Below are positions 44,871 to 56,668 of a stretch of 64,000 nucleotides of DNA, in pieces. Origin of the DNA: Euclidia mi. Lineage: Eukaryota; Arthropoda; Insecta; Lepidoptera; Erebidae. The position numbers were made by a program, and so were the translations under genes. Where the stretch lies: assembly GCA_944739405.2 (NCBI GenBank), contig OX123187.2:80274450-80338449 (forward strand), read 5' to 3'. The stretch's first letter is position 1. Each line of letters opens with the position of its first letter. A model generated the notes under the pieces. The model did not search any database, was not told the origin of the DNA, and saw nothing but the letters and a program-made list of their open reading frames with translations.

Positions 44871-45559
44871 CTCCCCATTTACATTTAAATAACTAAATAA
44901 TTTATGTGAACACCACAAATGTGAAGCAAAAGTAGGTCGCGGGTAAAATAATGAAATTAATGGCGTGAGGAATATATTACCTAGACTTAGTGGGATCAGA
45001 AGGGTTAAGTGGTGAAATGAATCCTAATTATTGTTATATTTTGCCTAAAGTAATGTGCAAGTTGAAATTTAAATGGCATCAGGTAATGGTAGTAAGCCAA
45101 GATCGAGATAGCATTAGACGCAGCATCTGTCACGCTGTCTCGCTCTAATTCGCACTGCGCTCAACGCGTGCACTGCTTGCTTTCTATTGTTCTTTCAGTA
45201 TGCCTTAATGGCAGAAGAGCTATTGCCTGCTGGTCCCATGTAATGTGCATTGTGAGGTACATTAGATATGCAAACCACATATTTCTTTTGGTGTGCGGTT
45301 GGGTCTACTCACTATAACCACCACGGTGTTCCTTGACGGCGGCCACGCGAATCGCGATTAGTATCACATCATACACCGTGACCCTGTCAGGGTTCAGCTC
45401 GTCGTTGGATGCTGACGGGCCACGTTATATTTGATAATCAACATTTCTGATGGCGTACGTGGTCACAGCGCTGCCGCCTTAGCCTACTGGCGGAGGGGGA
45501 GCGGATCCTACGGCTGCCATCATGTCCCCCTCTCGCTTCGCTCTCTTCTTGATAGGCAT
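44871..45559. other. Unassigned DNA
   Basis: No supported gene. Confidence 0.5.
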
Positions 45560-46130
45560 TACTGCCTTACAGAAAGGGACGGTGATGTTCCAAGCCATCA
45601 CGTACCGGACCATGGACAGGGTACGACTGTAACAATTGCCACGACCAGTTCAAGGCCAACTCGAAACGTAACGACACGAACAATTGCAGTAGGAGGTATC
45701 CCACTGGAATTCGTCAGTAAATATATTTACCTAGGGCAAGGGATACAGATGGGCAAAGAAAGCTTACCAACAAACTGGCATTTATTTGCTATTGCTATGA
45801 ATATTACGAAGCAACCAAAAGCAATTATATTCACCAGTGCGTCCTACCAGTGCCTACCTATGGAGCCGAAACTTATGTTACTACAAAGGCAGCTCACCAG
45901 AAACTTGAAGTAGCTCAAAGAGCAATGGAGAGAAAACTGGTAGGAGTGACACTAAGAGACAGAAAGACGAATAAATGGCTTTTGATGAATAAAAGAAAGT
46001 CGAGTATCAAATGTTGTCAAAAGAGTAGCGAAGCTAAAGTAGCAGTGGGCCGAATATGTAGCCAGAAAATCCGAAACATGGTGCAAGCAAATATTGAAAT
46101 GGAAACCGTGGAATTGTAAACGATCAGCTG
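45560..46130 (+). pseudogene. RTE LINE C-terminal remnant
   Basis: Decayed copy related to RTE copy 1: TIAVGGIPLEFVSKYIYLGQG, then YGAETYVTTKAAHQKLEVAQ and RAMERKLVGVTLRDRKTN in two frames. It aligns with 32750-33060 of RTE copy 1 and is truncated at both ends. Confidence 0.75.
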
Positions 46131-46989
46131 TGTGATTCTGTAAGACTTCATTCTAAACTTCGAATCTGAATCCGCTGTGAGTTTCTTGATTGGCATTCGA
46201 AAACCTCGGTTGATAATTCGAATCTACACTAGCGCTACTCTTGCGAGCGTGTTTGCGAGTTGACGTTTAAGTATGAGATGACGTAAAAAGGGGCATTCTA
46301 TAGTGGTAATTTCCCCGTCACTTCGACGCTCACTTCGCATTCAAACCCGATTCAAACAATCAAATTAAAAGCATCTATTTTACGAGTGAAAATAGAAGAA
46401 ATCATAGTTAAATAGTATTTATATAAAGTTTTTAAAGTGAAAAGTGCCTACTTACTTAAGCGATAACGATGGCAAGAATATTTTTGTTTAAATCTTTATT
46501 AGAAGAAGCTCATGCTTTGGATAAACTCTCTCTTTCAACTTCGTAAACGCGCTTTCTACTATCAAAACAGTATCTCCAGTTATCCCGTTAAGTGACTTTA
46601 ACTATAAATAACGAACACTATTTTGCAATATAACCACATCGTCTCAGTACTTACCACAGGAAAAGTTAGTCAGTGGCGTTTTAACAGCAAATATTATAAT
46701 AGTGTGCAAATTTTGAATTTTGTGCAACCTCATTGTGACTAAAACGGTGACCCAACCATTGCAAGCCACCTTCGCATCTGTGTCCAGGACGGAAGAGCGA
46801 AATCTGCGCAGGAGTGGTATATATGACAAAATTGACAAGCTCTGATTGAAAGTTAGTTGACAGTTTAGTTGCCTTTGTTGCTCAAGGTAGTAGAGCCTTG
46901 CTGATTTCAGCATGAATGGGCCGGCTCAACCGTGGAAGTACTACCCTCTCACAGAAAATCGACGTAAAGTAACAGTACCTAAACTGTTG
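46131..46989. other. Unassigned DNA
   Basis: No supported gene. A short ATG frame at about 46470 (MARIFLFKSLLEEAHAL) has no recognised family. Confidence 0.5.
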
Positions 46990-47195
46990 CGTTTCGTTCG
47001 GTGAGTGAGAGTACCGGAGGCCCTATCCCCTATTCCTTCTCCCTCATCCCACTCCTCATCCTATCCCTTTTCCCAACTCCAACGGGCGGCAACGCACTTG
47101 TGACTCCTGTGGTGTTGTTTGTGTCTATGGGTGGCGGTAATTGCTTACCATCAGGCAATCCGTCTGCTCGTTTGCCGCCTATTACCATAAAAAAA
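46990..47195 (+). repeat. Lepidopteran retroposon tail with A-rich end
   Basis: 'acgggcggcaacgcacttgt', 'gggtggcggtaattgcttac catcaggc' and 'ctgctcgtttgccgcctatt' followed by ataaaaaaaag are the very common tail of a lepidopteran retroposon. Confidence 0.7.
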
Positions 47196-47235
47196 AGAAC
47201 GTATTTACTAAAACTAAACATTCACTTTGAGTTTT

Positions 47236-47339
47236 GAGGGTGACATTGGCTCATACATTTGGAGGGTAACATTGGCCCATGTTTCTGGAGGGTAACATTA
47301 GCCCAGGTATTTAGAGGGTGACATTGGCCCATCTTTTTA
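47236..47339 (+). repeat. Tandem repeat, four 26-bp units
   Basis: Units begin gagggtgacattggc / gagggtaacattggc / gagggtaacattagc / gagggtgacattggc. They lie just upstream of a LINE ORF1, so they may be its 5' UTR (monomer-type) repeats. Confidence 0.75.
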
Positions 47340-47434
47340 ATTGCCTACTTTTTCGTGTGGCTACGCTTCGAAAAAAAGAACTTATTGAGATATTAACTTG
47401 ATTTGCGACTGCTTGGCATCGTCTTAGCACCAAT

Positions 47435-48455
47435 ATGAGCTCTTGCAATGGGTGTAATCAACTAATCAGCGTGTCGGACAAACTCACCTGTTCGGCTTGT
47501 TCCAGTAATTATCATTGTTCCTGTGTCGGTATAACCAAAGCTGTCTGTTAAAAATAAGAGCGCATGGAAATGCCCAGAGTGCAAGTCACGCACTAAGATC
47601 AGAGAGGACACGCCGGTCAAATCAACAGAGGTCGTAGATGAAGAGGAATCTTTTCCCCTTACACTCGATAAACTTGAGGCTTGATTAGTCCAGTTGGAAT
47701 CCTCGTTGGTAAGCAAATTGAAGACTGAAATCACTAATCTGATCCAACTCGAACTCAAAGCAGTAATTGATCCAATTCGCAGAGAAATCGAATGTTTGCC
47801 GGAACTAGTAAAGTCAGTTGAATTTATGTCCAAAAAGTTCGATGATATGAATTCAGAATTGTCACTACTGCGTTCTGAGAGTAAAGAAATAAGAACTGAA
47901 AACGAGAAACTACGAGGTGAAGTCAAGGATCTGAATTTCAGACTATCATTGATGGAACAGCAGGCCAGGGACTGCAATCTGGACCTACAGTGTCTTCCTG
48001 AACATTCAAATGAGAATCTGGTCACTGTAGTTATGCAACTTGCCAGGGTACTTGCATGTCCGCTCCAGAAGGAAGATATACTTTCATGTTCAAGAGTGGC
48101 TAAATCTAACCGAGAATCGACCAGACCCAGATCGGTCATCATCAAACTGGTTTCACCCCGAATGCGTGACAACGTGTTAGCTGCTTGCTTGAAGTATAAT
48201 AAAGAAAACCAAGCAAATAAACTTAATAGCAACGATTTAGGTATCGGCGGGGAAAAGAAACCGATTTACGTGTCCGAGCATTTGTCTCCTGCCAACAGAA
48301 TCCTGCATGCCCAAGCCCGAATATTTTGCAAGGAACAACAATTTAAATACCTATGGATCCGCAACGGTAAAATACTTCTGAAGAAAAATTATTATTCACC
48401 TTCTGTGTGGGTCAAGGACAGCGCTACTTTGGAGGTCCTTCGTAAAAAAGACTAG
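47435..48455 (+). pseudogene. CR1-type LINE ORF1 (PHD finger + coiled coil)
   Basis: ATG 47435 (MSSCNGCNQLISVSDKL) opens a PHD-like Cys4-His-Cys3 finger: CNGC, CSAC, HCSC and, after a frameshift near 47545, CPEC. The following 253-residue ORF (47694-48455) starts with a coiled coil (KSVEFMSKKFDDMNSELSLL), then an RRM-like segment with NLDLQCLPEHSNENL, ILSCSRVAKSN, PRSVIIKLVSPRMRD and a C-terminal block YLWIRNGKILL. A PHD-coiled coil-RRM ORF1 is typical of CR1-group LINEs in insects. It would coat the element RNA. Confidence 0.75.
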
Positions 48456-48562
48456 GACCGCTTAATGTTATACTTTTCCAGTGCACGTCCAGTATTATTT
48501 AATAGGTTAAATTCAATTGCTTAAGAATATACTATCAAAATGTTCGCAGTATTCGGGGCTAG

Positions 48563-49171
48563 TTGAAAGAATTGTATTTATCTAGCTTAAACTGTGATTT
48601 TGATATCATTGTAATGACCGAAACTTGGTTGAATGACAGTGTTTCGGATAACAAAGTTTTAAATGATAGCTATGTAATTTATACAAGAGACCGTTGTATT
48701 ACTGGAAGTTCAAAATCAGACGATGGTGGCGTTATGATAGCAGTCAATAAAAATATCAATTCTTATAGAAACGCTCCGTTAGAAAGTAATAACGAAGACT
48801 GGGTTACGTTCAAATTACAAGTAAATAACGTCACTAAATATTTAACAATTTGCGCAGTATACGTACTGAAAATATGCCTCGACTCTATAATGAAATCAGC
48901 TTCTAAATTACACAATCATGATCTCCTTGTTTTGGAAGATTTTAATCTTGATAAATTGGACTGGACTGCTGTCACTTCACAAGCAACGAGTGTTCCTGAC
49001 CATGATTCTACTATACCCGACTCATTCGAGTATTCTCACACACCACAGAATACATACAATAAACGACACCACCAATCAATTAATTATGACGTAAACTTCA
49101 AAGCCTATTTACTACGTTTCGCCTACATAATTGCCCTAGAGCTAAATCGGCGTTTGATGGCAAATCCCTAG
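48563..49171 (+). pseudogene. CR1-type LINE ORF2, truncated endonuclease
   Basis: DIIVMTETWLNDSVSDNKV (catalytic Glu), RDRCITGSSKSDDGGVMI and LLVLEDFNLDKLDW, where the usual GDFN reads EDFN. A deletion removes the YRPP block. LINE sequence ends at about 49030-49170, before the Harbinger fragment. The RT is absent, so this is a 3'-truncated or rearranged copy. Confidence 0.75.
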
Positions 49172-49177
49172 TTTGCC

Positions 49178-49440
49178 TCCTTTGAACTTCAGCAATTGTT
49201 TGGAGCTCTTCTAGTCAAAATTGTGAATGCCGCATTCCTGCGCGATTGCACATGTTGTGCAAAACAAAACATGCAATAACTATTTTTGTAACTACGTTTG
49301 GATCATAGTTGAACACTTTGTGTACTAACAAGCACCTAAATCATCCTTTTAGCAGGCCAATTGTTTCACTCTACTGAATTGCGAGCAGTTAATTGACGGT
49401 CATTGTAAAAAGCTTCTGGGGAATTATCTTCCGCTACACT
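49178..49440 (-). pseudogene. PIF/Harbinger transposase C-terminal fragment
   Basis: On the minus strand: RQLTARNSVE, then (after a shift) FRCLLVHKVFNYDPNVV, TKIVIACFVLHNMCNRAG and LEELQTIAEVQRRQ. The conserved NxVER...K.RFRCL...YDP......AC..LHN pattern is the C-terminal end of HARBI1-type DDE transposases. Stops and a frameshift kill it. The catalytic DDE core is not present in the window. Confidence 0.75.
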
Positions 49441-49479
49441 ACTTGATACTTCATGGCACGGGTTGTTTCCGCAACTCCA

Positions 49480-50144
49480 CGTCTTGGCGTGTATTTTGCG
49501 TGCGGGTGGGAATGGTGTCGTCATTCGAGCCACCCCAGCTCTTCGAGGAAGGCCAGCAGACTCTTGATGTGGCCCACGGCCTCCCTCAGGGTGCTGTATC
49601 TGGTGAGGTACTGCTGCCTGTACTGTGCGACCTCAGGGCAGTCGAGAAGCAGGTGGGCTGCCGTCTCGTCTGCTGCCATACAGGCCCTTTACAGCGGGCT
49701 GTCGGTGATACATAGGTATCAGTCACGGCCACGGATTCTTTAATAAACACCTATTTACTATAGAGTAAATAGGTGTTTATTAAAGAATCCGTGGCCGTGA
49801 CTGTCCGTAGTTGTTGTTTGGACAGCCGGACGATTTGTTTAGCTATCTTACCGTCTACTGCGGGAAGAGCCTCCTTGGCCTGCCTACATGTTTCAATACC
49901 AATCCAGGACTGGTTGTGTTTGGTCCTGGTCCTATTTCTTACCAGGTTGCGATAAAAACCAGAAGGGAGGGGAATAATGGGCTCGGGTCCCACCACCTCT
50001 AAAGTGGCCCCTCTTCTGGCAAGTACGTCGGCTGCGTCATTCCCTCTTGAGCCACTGTGTCCCTTGATCCATTGCAGTGTTAATTTGTTTAGTTTACCTA
50101 CCTCTGTTAGTTTCTGGTGGCATTCAAGCGTGAGTGCCGAGGTA
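49480..50144 (-). pseudogene. LINE RNase H domain and C-terminus with a palindromic scar
   Basis: On the minus strand, 50144-49790 reads LTLQWIKGHSGSRGNDAAD (RNase H: W-x-x-GH...G-N-x-x-AD) and continues to DSLINTYLLYSK. Then 49690-49480 reads DETAAHLLLDCPEVAQYRQQ, the Cys-rich end of R1/I-type LINE ORFs. A perfect palindrome (49720-49803) sits between the two. No RT is present. Confidence 0.75.
49720..49803. repeat. Perfect palindrome, 40-bp arms, 4-base loop
   Basis: 49720-49759 is the exact reverse complement of 49764-49803 (loop atag). The right arm is normal LINE sequence, so the left arm is an inverted duplicate of it that replaced or displaced LINE coding sequence. Confidence 0.95.
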
Positions 50145-51290
50145 ATAGATAGATAGATAGATAGATAGATAATTCTTTATTGTGCAAATGTTAATACAAA
50201 TTCGGTGTAAATGACAAGTGTACTACATACATATCAAATGCACAAGGGCGGCCTTATCGCAAAGTGCGATCTCTTCCAGGCAACCTTAGGATGGACAGAC
50301 TGAAAAGACAAAAAGCTTTGATGTGTAGTCACAATAAGTATCTGATTAGGTACTATAAATTGTTTTTATTTTTTGTACATACATACGCAGGCATATATAC
50401 AATAGATATGATAGGTGCTAAATATATTACAAATAAATAAATCCATAATATGATACATACATATATAAACATATATATAATATTATACATAAATATAATA
50501 CATATACATAAATATAATGTATATACATACATATAATAATATGAACACAAAATACAGTGACAAAATTAGTTTACAATGACAAATAGTGTTTCTTTAGTGC
50601 ATTTTTGAAAATGTTCAATGATTTAGCTTGCCTAATTTCGACCGGCAGCGCATTCCACAAACGGACAGCTAGAACAGCGAAGGATTTATCGTAGAAGTTT
50701 GTGGAATGTGTTGGCATCTGCAGTCTCAGATCCACCGACGACCTCAAGGTCTTCAAATGTGTGTCATGAAGGAACTTAAAACGTTCTTTGAGATACGTGG
50801 GGGTATTAGGATTAAACAACACGTTGTACAGTAACATAAGAATATGAGTATTCCGGCGAAGTCGAATTGGGAGCCACTTCAGCCTGGATCGGAATTCAGA
50901 TACATGATCATATTTGCGTAAACCAAAAATGAATCTAATACAGAAGTTTTGGAGACGCTCAAGTTTATCAAGCTGGTCCTCATTAAGATCAAGATAGCTG
51001 ACATCGGCATAATCGAGTATTGGGAGAAGCAAGGATTGTGCAAGCGCAATCTTGGTGTTGGTGGGAAGAAAGTTCCTCAGCCTACGCAATGACCCAGCTG
51101 AAACAAACAATTTACGGCTGGTCTCCTGTAATTGACTTCCCCATGAAAAAGTTTTGTCCAGATAAATACCGAGGTTTTTCACGTTATCTGAGATTGGTAA
51201 GATGTTACCATCGAACTCAATCTGCGGCAGGCAACCCTTTAGGGCCGGGGGGATATGGTAGCGCCATCTACCTTTCCATCGAGAACTAAT
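50145..51290 (-). mobile_element. 5'-truncated Jockey/CR1-group LINE (C-terminus, 3' UTR, tail)
   Basis: The minus-strand ORF 50571-51326 holds the RT thumb/C-terminus (VKNLGIYLDKTFSWGSQLQE, FLPTNTKIALAQSLLLPILD, KLERLQNFCIRFIFGLRKY, WLPIRLRRN), homologous to the C-terminal 250 residues of LINE-B at 52702-54663. A 3' UTR follows and ends in an (ATCT)n tail at 50145-50172. The first residues of the ORF (about 51290-51326) are flanking DNA. The UTR contains AT-rich tatacata runs (50390-50550). Confidence 0.85.
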
Positions 51291-51326
51291 CACGTCAACG
51301 TCAATGGTTCGTCGCTGCTCGGCCAA

Positions 51327-51699
51327 TCCGAGCGATCCCTTTCATAAATCCCTTCCCGAAACACCTCGCTATTGGCCGCCTTGCTCAACGGCGACGCAGA
51401 ACATTCGAGTCCCTGAGAACGTGTCCGCCATACTATACCGCACCGCACCGCATCCGCCATATATAATTATTACCGCTTATACAAAACCGCTCGCGAGTGA
51501 AAGTGATTTGTGTAGTGGAGTGAATCAAGCAGCTTCATCTCGAAAACACCAGGAGACTCCCCTTCTGAGAAGAAGAAGATTGCCGTGCAAGGTTAGAGGT
51601 TCCTTTCTACACCATACTTTCTCTCCCATTCCAATCCTAGGCGACCAGAACTCGCCTTTAGATACAGTCCATTTTTTCCCAAATCGCCTAGGAACCTTC
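51327..51699. other. Unassigned DNA before the integrase fragment
   Basis: Open on the + strand in frame with the integrase fragment, but composition and content (Pro/Ser-rich) do not look like an integrase core. It is probably unrelated sequence joined to the truncated Polinton. Confidence 0.4.
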
Positions 51700-52245
51700 G
51701 GTTTCAGTGTAACGCCGAACCAAAATGTTAATAATGAAAATAAAAAATACATATTACTAAGATATGAAACATTGGCGAAAAAAAATGCCATTAATGGTAA
51801 ATTTGAAGTAGGTGATTATGTCCGTGTAAGTAAATACAAAGGAACATTTGAAAAAGGATACACTCCTAACTGGCCAACAGGAATATTTAAAATTAGATAC
51901 AAACAAAATACTACTCCTGTTACTTACTTAATTGAGGATACGATCAGAGGTTAACCTATTTAAGGAGCGTTTTATGAACAAGAGCTTCAAAAGACAAAAC
52001 ATCCAAACGTTTATCTTGTAGAGAAAGTTCTTAGACATACATACATACATAGACTCTGTTTCCCGGAGGGGTAGGCAGAGACTACGGAACGCCACTTGCA
52101 ACGATCCTGACATACCTCTCTTGCTTCATTCACTCCCATCAAGTTTCTCATGCATGTTCTTTTGTTTAGGGTACTTCTGACCTGTTCTTTTTAGGGTTCC
52201 GTACCTAAAAGTTAAAAATCGGAACCCTATTACTAAGCCTCCGCT

Positions 52246-52279
<34 letters not shown>

Positions 52280-52701
52280 CTGTCTGTCACCAGGCTGTAT
52301 CTTATAAACCGTGATAGCTAGAAAGCTGAAATTTTCACAAATTATTTTATTTTATTTATTTATTAAACTTCCTGGAATACAATTTGCACAAGGCGGACTT
52401 AATGCCAAAGGCATTTTCTACCAGTCAACCTTAGGGTGATGCAGAGATGATAGTGGCAGGTGTGTTTTGGAGACTAAAACAAGAAAACTAAATATAAAAA
52501 TAGAATATGATTCAAGGTAATACATATTTGCGAATATAAACGCCCTATACATACATACAACATACATACTTATATATGAATAAATATACACGTTTACATA
52601 TATTAAGTATATATAAATAAATATATAAAATATATACTTATATATATATATATTCTTTCTACGTAAACATAAATATTCCGTAAATGAAAACTGCTAATAG
52701 G

Positions 52702-54663
52702 TTATAAGTGAGTACTGCTACTGACAAGCTTCCGACAATCCACGATACAGCTGGCGAACCTTGAACTTGAACGTTTCTCGAGTAGTGGCAATCCTAATTT
52801 CAGGAGGGAGAGCATTCCAAAGAAGGATAGATTGGATATGAAAGGAAGATGAACTAGATTAGAAGTGTGGGATGGACAAAGAAGAAGAAGGTTATTAGAC
52901 GATCGCAAGTTCTTAATATGGTTGGAGCAGAGGTATTGGAAACAAGGCGTTAGATAAGATGTGGCATTAGCGGAATGGAGAAGTGAGTATAAGGTCGTCA
53001 ACGTACGCAAATTTTGTCGTTGACGAATTGGTAACCATTTTAATTCAGTACGGAATTTCGAGACGTGGTCGAACTTACGGAGATTTAAAACGAATCGAAA
53101 GCAATAATTGAGAAGTCGGTCAAGTTTATTGAGCAGATCTGCATTCAGGTCGAGATAACACACATCACCATAGTCAATTATGGGAAAGATTAGAGTTTGC
53201 ACAAGCATTGCTTTGGTTTTTGATGGGAGAAAGTTCTTCAGGTGATAAAGTGAACGAAGAGTCCCGAAAACTTTCTGGCTAACTGCTGAAATCTGAGCCC
53301 GCCAGTCAAGAGTTGCATCTATGTGTAAACCCAGATTTTTTACGGTTGTGGCAAATAGTATTACACATCCATTGAAAGTGACAGATGGCAGACTTGTGAA
53401 GTCTACTCTCGAAATCATGCGCGAACTTCCCACAACGATAGCCTGGCATTTGGATGGATTCACGGAGAGACCGAATCGATCAGACCACATCTTTATCGCT
53501 TGTAAATCCTGGTTAACTTTGTCGATTGCATCTGCCAGCTTGTCCACCCGTGCCTGAGAGTAAAGCTGCAAGTCGTCAGCATACAGGTGATACGCACACT
53601 GAAGTTCATGAGTTAAGAGATTAATAAACAATGAAAATAGAAGTGGAGAGAGAATGCCGCCTTGTGGAACCCCAGCAACCAGATCACACCAATTCGACGA
53701 TGTTTCATCAGTGCGAACCGACTGCTGGCGTCCACGAAGATATGAAGAGAACCAATCCCGAGCCTCAGATGAAATATTTAGATTTGAAAGGATAGCCAGG
53801 AGAACATCGTGACTGACGGTATTAAAGGCGTTTGAGAAGTCAACCAAAGCTAACACGGTTACCTCGGTTTTCTCCACGCCCGCCCAAATATCGCCAGTCA
53901 CTTTGAGTAGGGCGGAAACAGTACTGTGTCCAGGCCGAAACCCGGATTGGAGAGGACTAAGGATGTTGTTGGATAGGATGAATCTGGAAAGCTGCTTGTG
54001 AACACAAGCCTCTAGGATTTTGGATAGGAATGGGAGGATGGATATGGGTCTAAAGTGATTGGGCATGGTTGAATTGGAGATTTTGGGAAGAGGACGAACG
54101 TAAGCTTTACGCCACATGTTGGGATATTGGCAGGAGGATAAGGAAAAGTTTATGATATGGGATATAGCGGGCAGGAGCTGGTCAAGGACAGTGGTGACCA
54201 TGCGACGACTGATCTTATCGTAGCCCACTGCCTTTGACTTGATGGATAGGATTGACTGTTTAACTTCATCTGAGGTTACGGGAGAAAAGTTAAACGAATT
54301 TACATTGAGGGAAGGCAATCGCGCAATGAAATCAATCGTTTGACGCAGGGTTAGACGATCTAAAGTATTTGAAGTGATGAAATGTTTATTTATATTGTCT
54401 AACCCAGTAGTCGGCGGAAGATTGCACTGCTTAGACCTACCTATCCCTAGAGTCCACAGAAATCTCCAGATATCACCTGGTGACCCGGAGTCAATATTAC
54501 TAATGATATGTCGGCGTTTGGCATTACGTATCACCTGATTGCAGCGATTTCTTGCAGCCTTGTAGCAGGACCAGTTGTCATCCGATCGATGTCTTTTAAA
54601 TATTCTGAAAGCACGATCTCTTCTCCTCATCGCCATCAGCGGGATATTGACCATGGGAAACAA
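52702..54663 (-). CDS. LINE-B reverse transcriptase, 653-residue open frame
   Basis: The longest ORF in the window. Linker with Arg-rich RRRDRAFRIFKRHRSDDNW, RT entry block SIKSKAVGYDKISRRMV, RPISILPFLSKILEACVHKQ, LQSGFRPGHSTVSALLKV, ALVDFSNAFNTVSHDVLL (first Asp), AGVPQGGILSPLLFSLFINL, YHLYADDLQLYSQ (intact YADD), VKNLGLHIDATLDWRAQI and KLDRLLNYCFRFVLNLRKF. It is open to the end, with the first residues over the junction left by the endonuclease deletion. The RT core is apparently uninterrupted, unlike most elements here. A nick could not be made by this copy because its endonuclease is broken. Confidence 0.9.
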   Translation of the reverse strand: MFPMVNIPLMAMRRRDRAFRIFKRHRSDDNWSCYKAARNRCNQVIRNAKRRHIISNIDSGSPGDIWRFLWTLGIGRSKQCNLPPTTGLDNINKHFITSNTLDRLTLRQTIDFIARLPSLNVNSFNFSPVTSDEVKQSILSIKSKAVGYDKISRRMVTTVLDQLLPAISHIINFSLSSCQYPNMWRKAYVRPLPKISNSTMPNHFRPISILPFLSKILEACVHKQLSRFILSNNILSPLQSGFRPGHSTVSALLKVTGDIWAGVEKTEVTVLALVDFSNAFNTVSHDVLLAILSNLNISSEARDWFSSYLRGRQQSVRTDETSSNWCDLVAGVPQGGILSPLLFSLFINLLTHELQCAYHLYADDLQLYSQARVDKLADAIDKVNQDLQAIKMWSDRFGLSVNPSKCQAIVVGSSRMISRVDFTSLPSVTFNGCVILFATTVKNLGLHIDATLDWRAQISAVSQKVFGTLRSLYHLKNFLPSKTKAMLVQTLIFPIIDYGDVCYLDLNADLLNKLDRLLNYCFRFVLNLRKFDHVSKFRTELKWLPIRQRQNLRTLTTLYSLLHSANATSYLTPCFQYLCSNHIKNLRSSNNLLLLCPSHTSNLVHLPFISNLSFFGMLSLLKLGLPLLEKRSSSRFASCIVDCRKLVSSSTHL

Positions 54664-55373
54664 CTAGTGAGAGATTGGAGGTTATCATCAAGTCCAGCCA
54701 GGTATCATCACCATTGATGTTATAGTGAGTAGCTTGAAGTGGTAAAACATTGAGATTAGCTGACTTCAGGATTTGGAGGAGTTTTTGACTGCGAGGAGAC
54801 TGGGTAGTTAGGAGGTTGGTATTGAAATCACCCATAATGACATGGTGCTCGTACTCAGACCCTAAAGATTCTAATACCATTTCTAAGTCGGTGAAATAAT
54901 CAACAGCAGGGGGACACTCCAAGGACAATCTTAGTCCTCCTGACCCAAACCTCAAGGAAAAGAAATTCAGTAGAACTTAAAGTGTTACTAGAAGAGGCTA
55001 GAATTTTATAGGAGTAGTCGCATCGCAAATAAATTGCGACACCACCACCCCGTTTACCTATACGATCGCTTCGAATAAGAATATATCCTGGCAGAGAGTA
55101 AGTAGTTGAAAGAAGTTGAGGTTTGAGCCAGCTCTCTGAAATTAAGATGGCGTGAACATCTACGTCAGAGAATGCTTCAAGGAGATCACTGTAGTGACTT
55201 GCCACGCTTTGAGCATTAATGTGACACGCGTTTAGTAATTTATTTTGACTGTGGTTAAATGTATTACGGACAAAGTCACCTAGCGATACATCGGTAATTG
55301 ACGAAAAACTGCCATCAGCAGAAGAAACTAAAGAACTATTAGCAGATATAAATAAATCATCTTCAGTAGACAT
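54600..55373 (-). pseudogene. LINE-B endonuclease
   Basis: CHINAQSVASHYSDLLEAF, ILISESWLKPQL (catalytic Glu), GGGVAIYLRCDYSYKI, then a shift at about 54910-54955 in the VVYxPP region, HHVIMGDFNTNLLTTQSPR (Asp-Asn) and TWLDLMITSN. A deletion of roughly 100 codons after SHGQYPA removes the final SDH block and joins to the RT linker, shifting the frame. Confidence 0.85.
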
Positions 55374-55915
55374 ATATATGAATAAATATAAAATAAATAT
55401 ATAAACAAAATAAAATAAAAATATTTCAACTTAATAATTTACCTGAGTCTACACAAAAAGGCAATATCATCACTGCACCACCCGCCAGCAGAAACTACAC
55501 AATTTTACCCACAATTAACATTAAAAAACATACAAAACAGAAAAGAAACACAGGCCCTGCAATCACATAGATATTTTACGACATCAAAAAGTTGAAAGGT
55601 TTTGGTATAAAATGTTTGACAATGTTACGTTGTTAATTAAAGTTAGAACGCGTACAAACGTTTTGTTATTGCACAAATTAACAGCATGACACTAATGACA
55701 GATGTTTATGAGTTTGACAAGTACTAAAACAAGATAGCGAATGAAATGAAAACAATAAAATTTAGATATTAATAATGTGTGGGTAAATAAAAGTTAGTGC
55801 ATACAAGTAAACAATGTTGACTCCGGTTATAATAAATCTACTTAAAACAAACAAAGCAATAAAACTACAGTTACGGAATAAAGTTATGAATGTGAAGAAA
55901 TACGTCGTTAATACC

Positions 55916-56668
55916 TCAGTTCTTACGAGAAACGTTCTTGCTTGATGCGCCTGTAGAACTGGCACTCCCGGCACCACTTGTGGCCGCAGTCGAAGATCCG
56001 TCTGTATGTTTTGGATACTTGGCCATCAAGGGATTCAACTCGTCCATGCTGGTGATTTTTGAACGGTTGCCATCCGGAGTTTTTACGACTATGATGCCGT
56101 CTTGTATCTAACAGGACCGCATGCCGAAATGCTGACGAGCACGACCGAACACTGATTGTCGCGACTTAGTAAGGAACTCCTTGACGGAAACTGATGAGCC
56201 CTTGAAACCTTTCTTCGCCCGCCAGACAGCCATCTTATCCTCAACACTGTTGAAGCGTACCAAAATGGGACGGGTACGGTCCTTACTCGGGCTACCTAGC
56301 CTGTGGCAAGTCTTGATGGAAGCTACAGTGAAGTTCTTCAGACCCAATGTACTGTGTAGGCTCCCAGCAATAAGAGCTGTGCAGTCCTCTCCGGCAGCCT
56401 CCTTGAAACCAGAGAAGACAAGTGCCTTTCTTCGATGCCTCGTCTCCATTGTGTCACACATCTTGACACACTCCCAGATCTGCTTTCTTAGTATCCCAAG
56501 CATACTGAAAGCGAGTTCCCTGAAGGCCCTGAACTCTTCGGCTACCTTAGCGACGGTGTTCTTGGCGGGCCCACTACTTTGTATTTGGGCCTCCAACTCA
56601 TCCTTTCGCTTGGCAAAGCAGTCTTCAAGGCTCTTCTGTGCTGCTTGATTCTCCAATAATTGAGACAT
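55916..56668 (-). pseudogene. LINE-B ORF1 (RNA-binding)
   Basis: About 250 codons with one in-frame TAG at 56108-56110. N-terminal coiled coil (MSQLLENQAAQKSLEDC), then RRKALVFSGFKEAAGEDC, TVASIKTCHRLGSPSKDRTR and PILVRFNSVEDKMAVWRAK, an RRM-like fold seen in LINE ORF1 proteins. After the stop, DGIIVVKTPDGNR and a Ser/Thr/Ala-rich tail end at TGA 55916-55918. One reverting base would reopen it, so the copy is recent. Confidence 0.8.

Noticed and set aside
47462..48232. A 256-codon minus-strand ORF
   Set aside because: Antisense shadow of the CR1 ORF1; the Ser/Leu-rich content mirrors the coiled coil on the + strand.
50353..50550. A 65-codon Tyr/Ile-rich ORF resembling a membrane peptide
   Set aside because: Translation of a tatacata-type low-complexity stretch.
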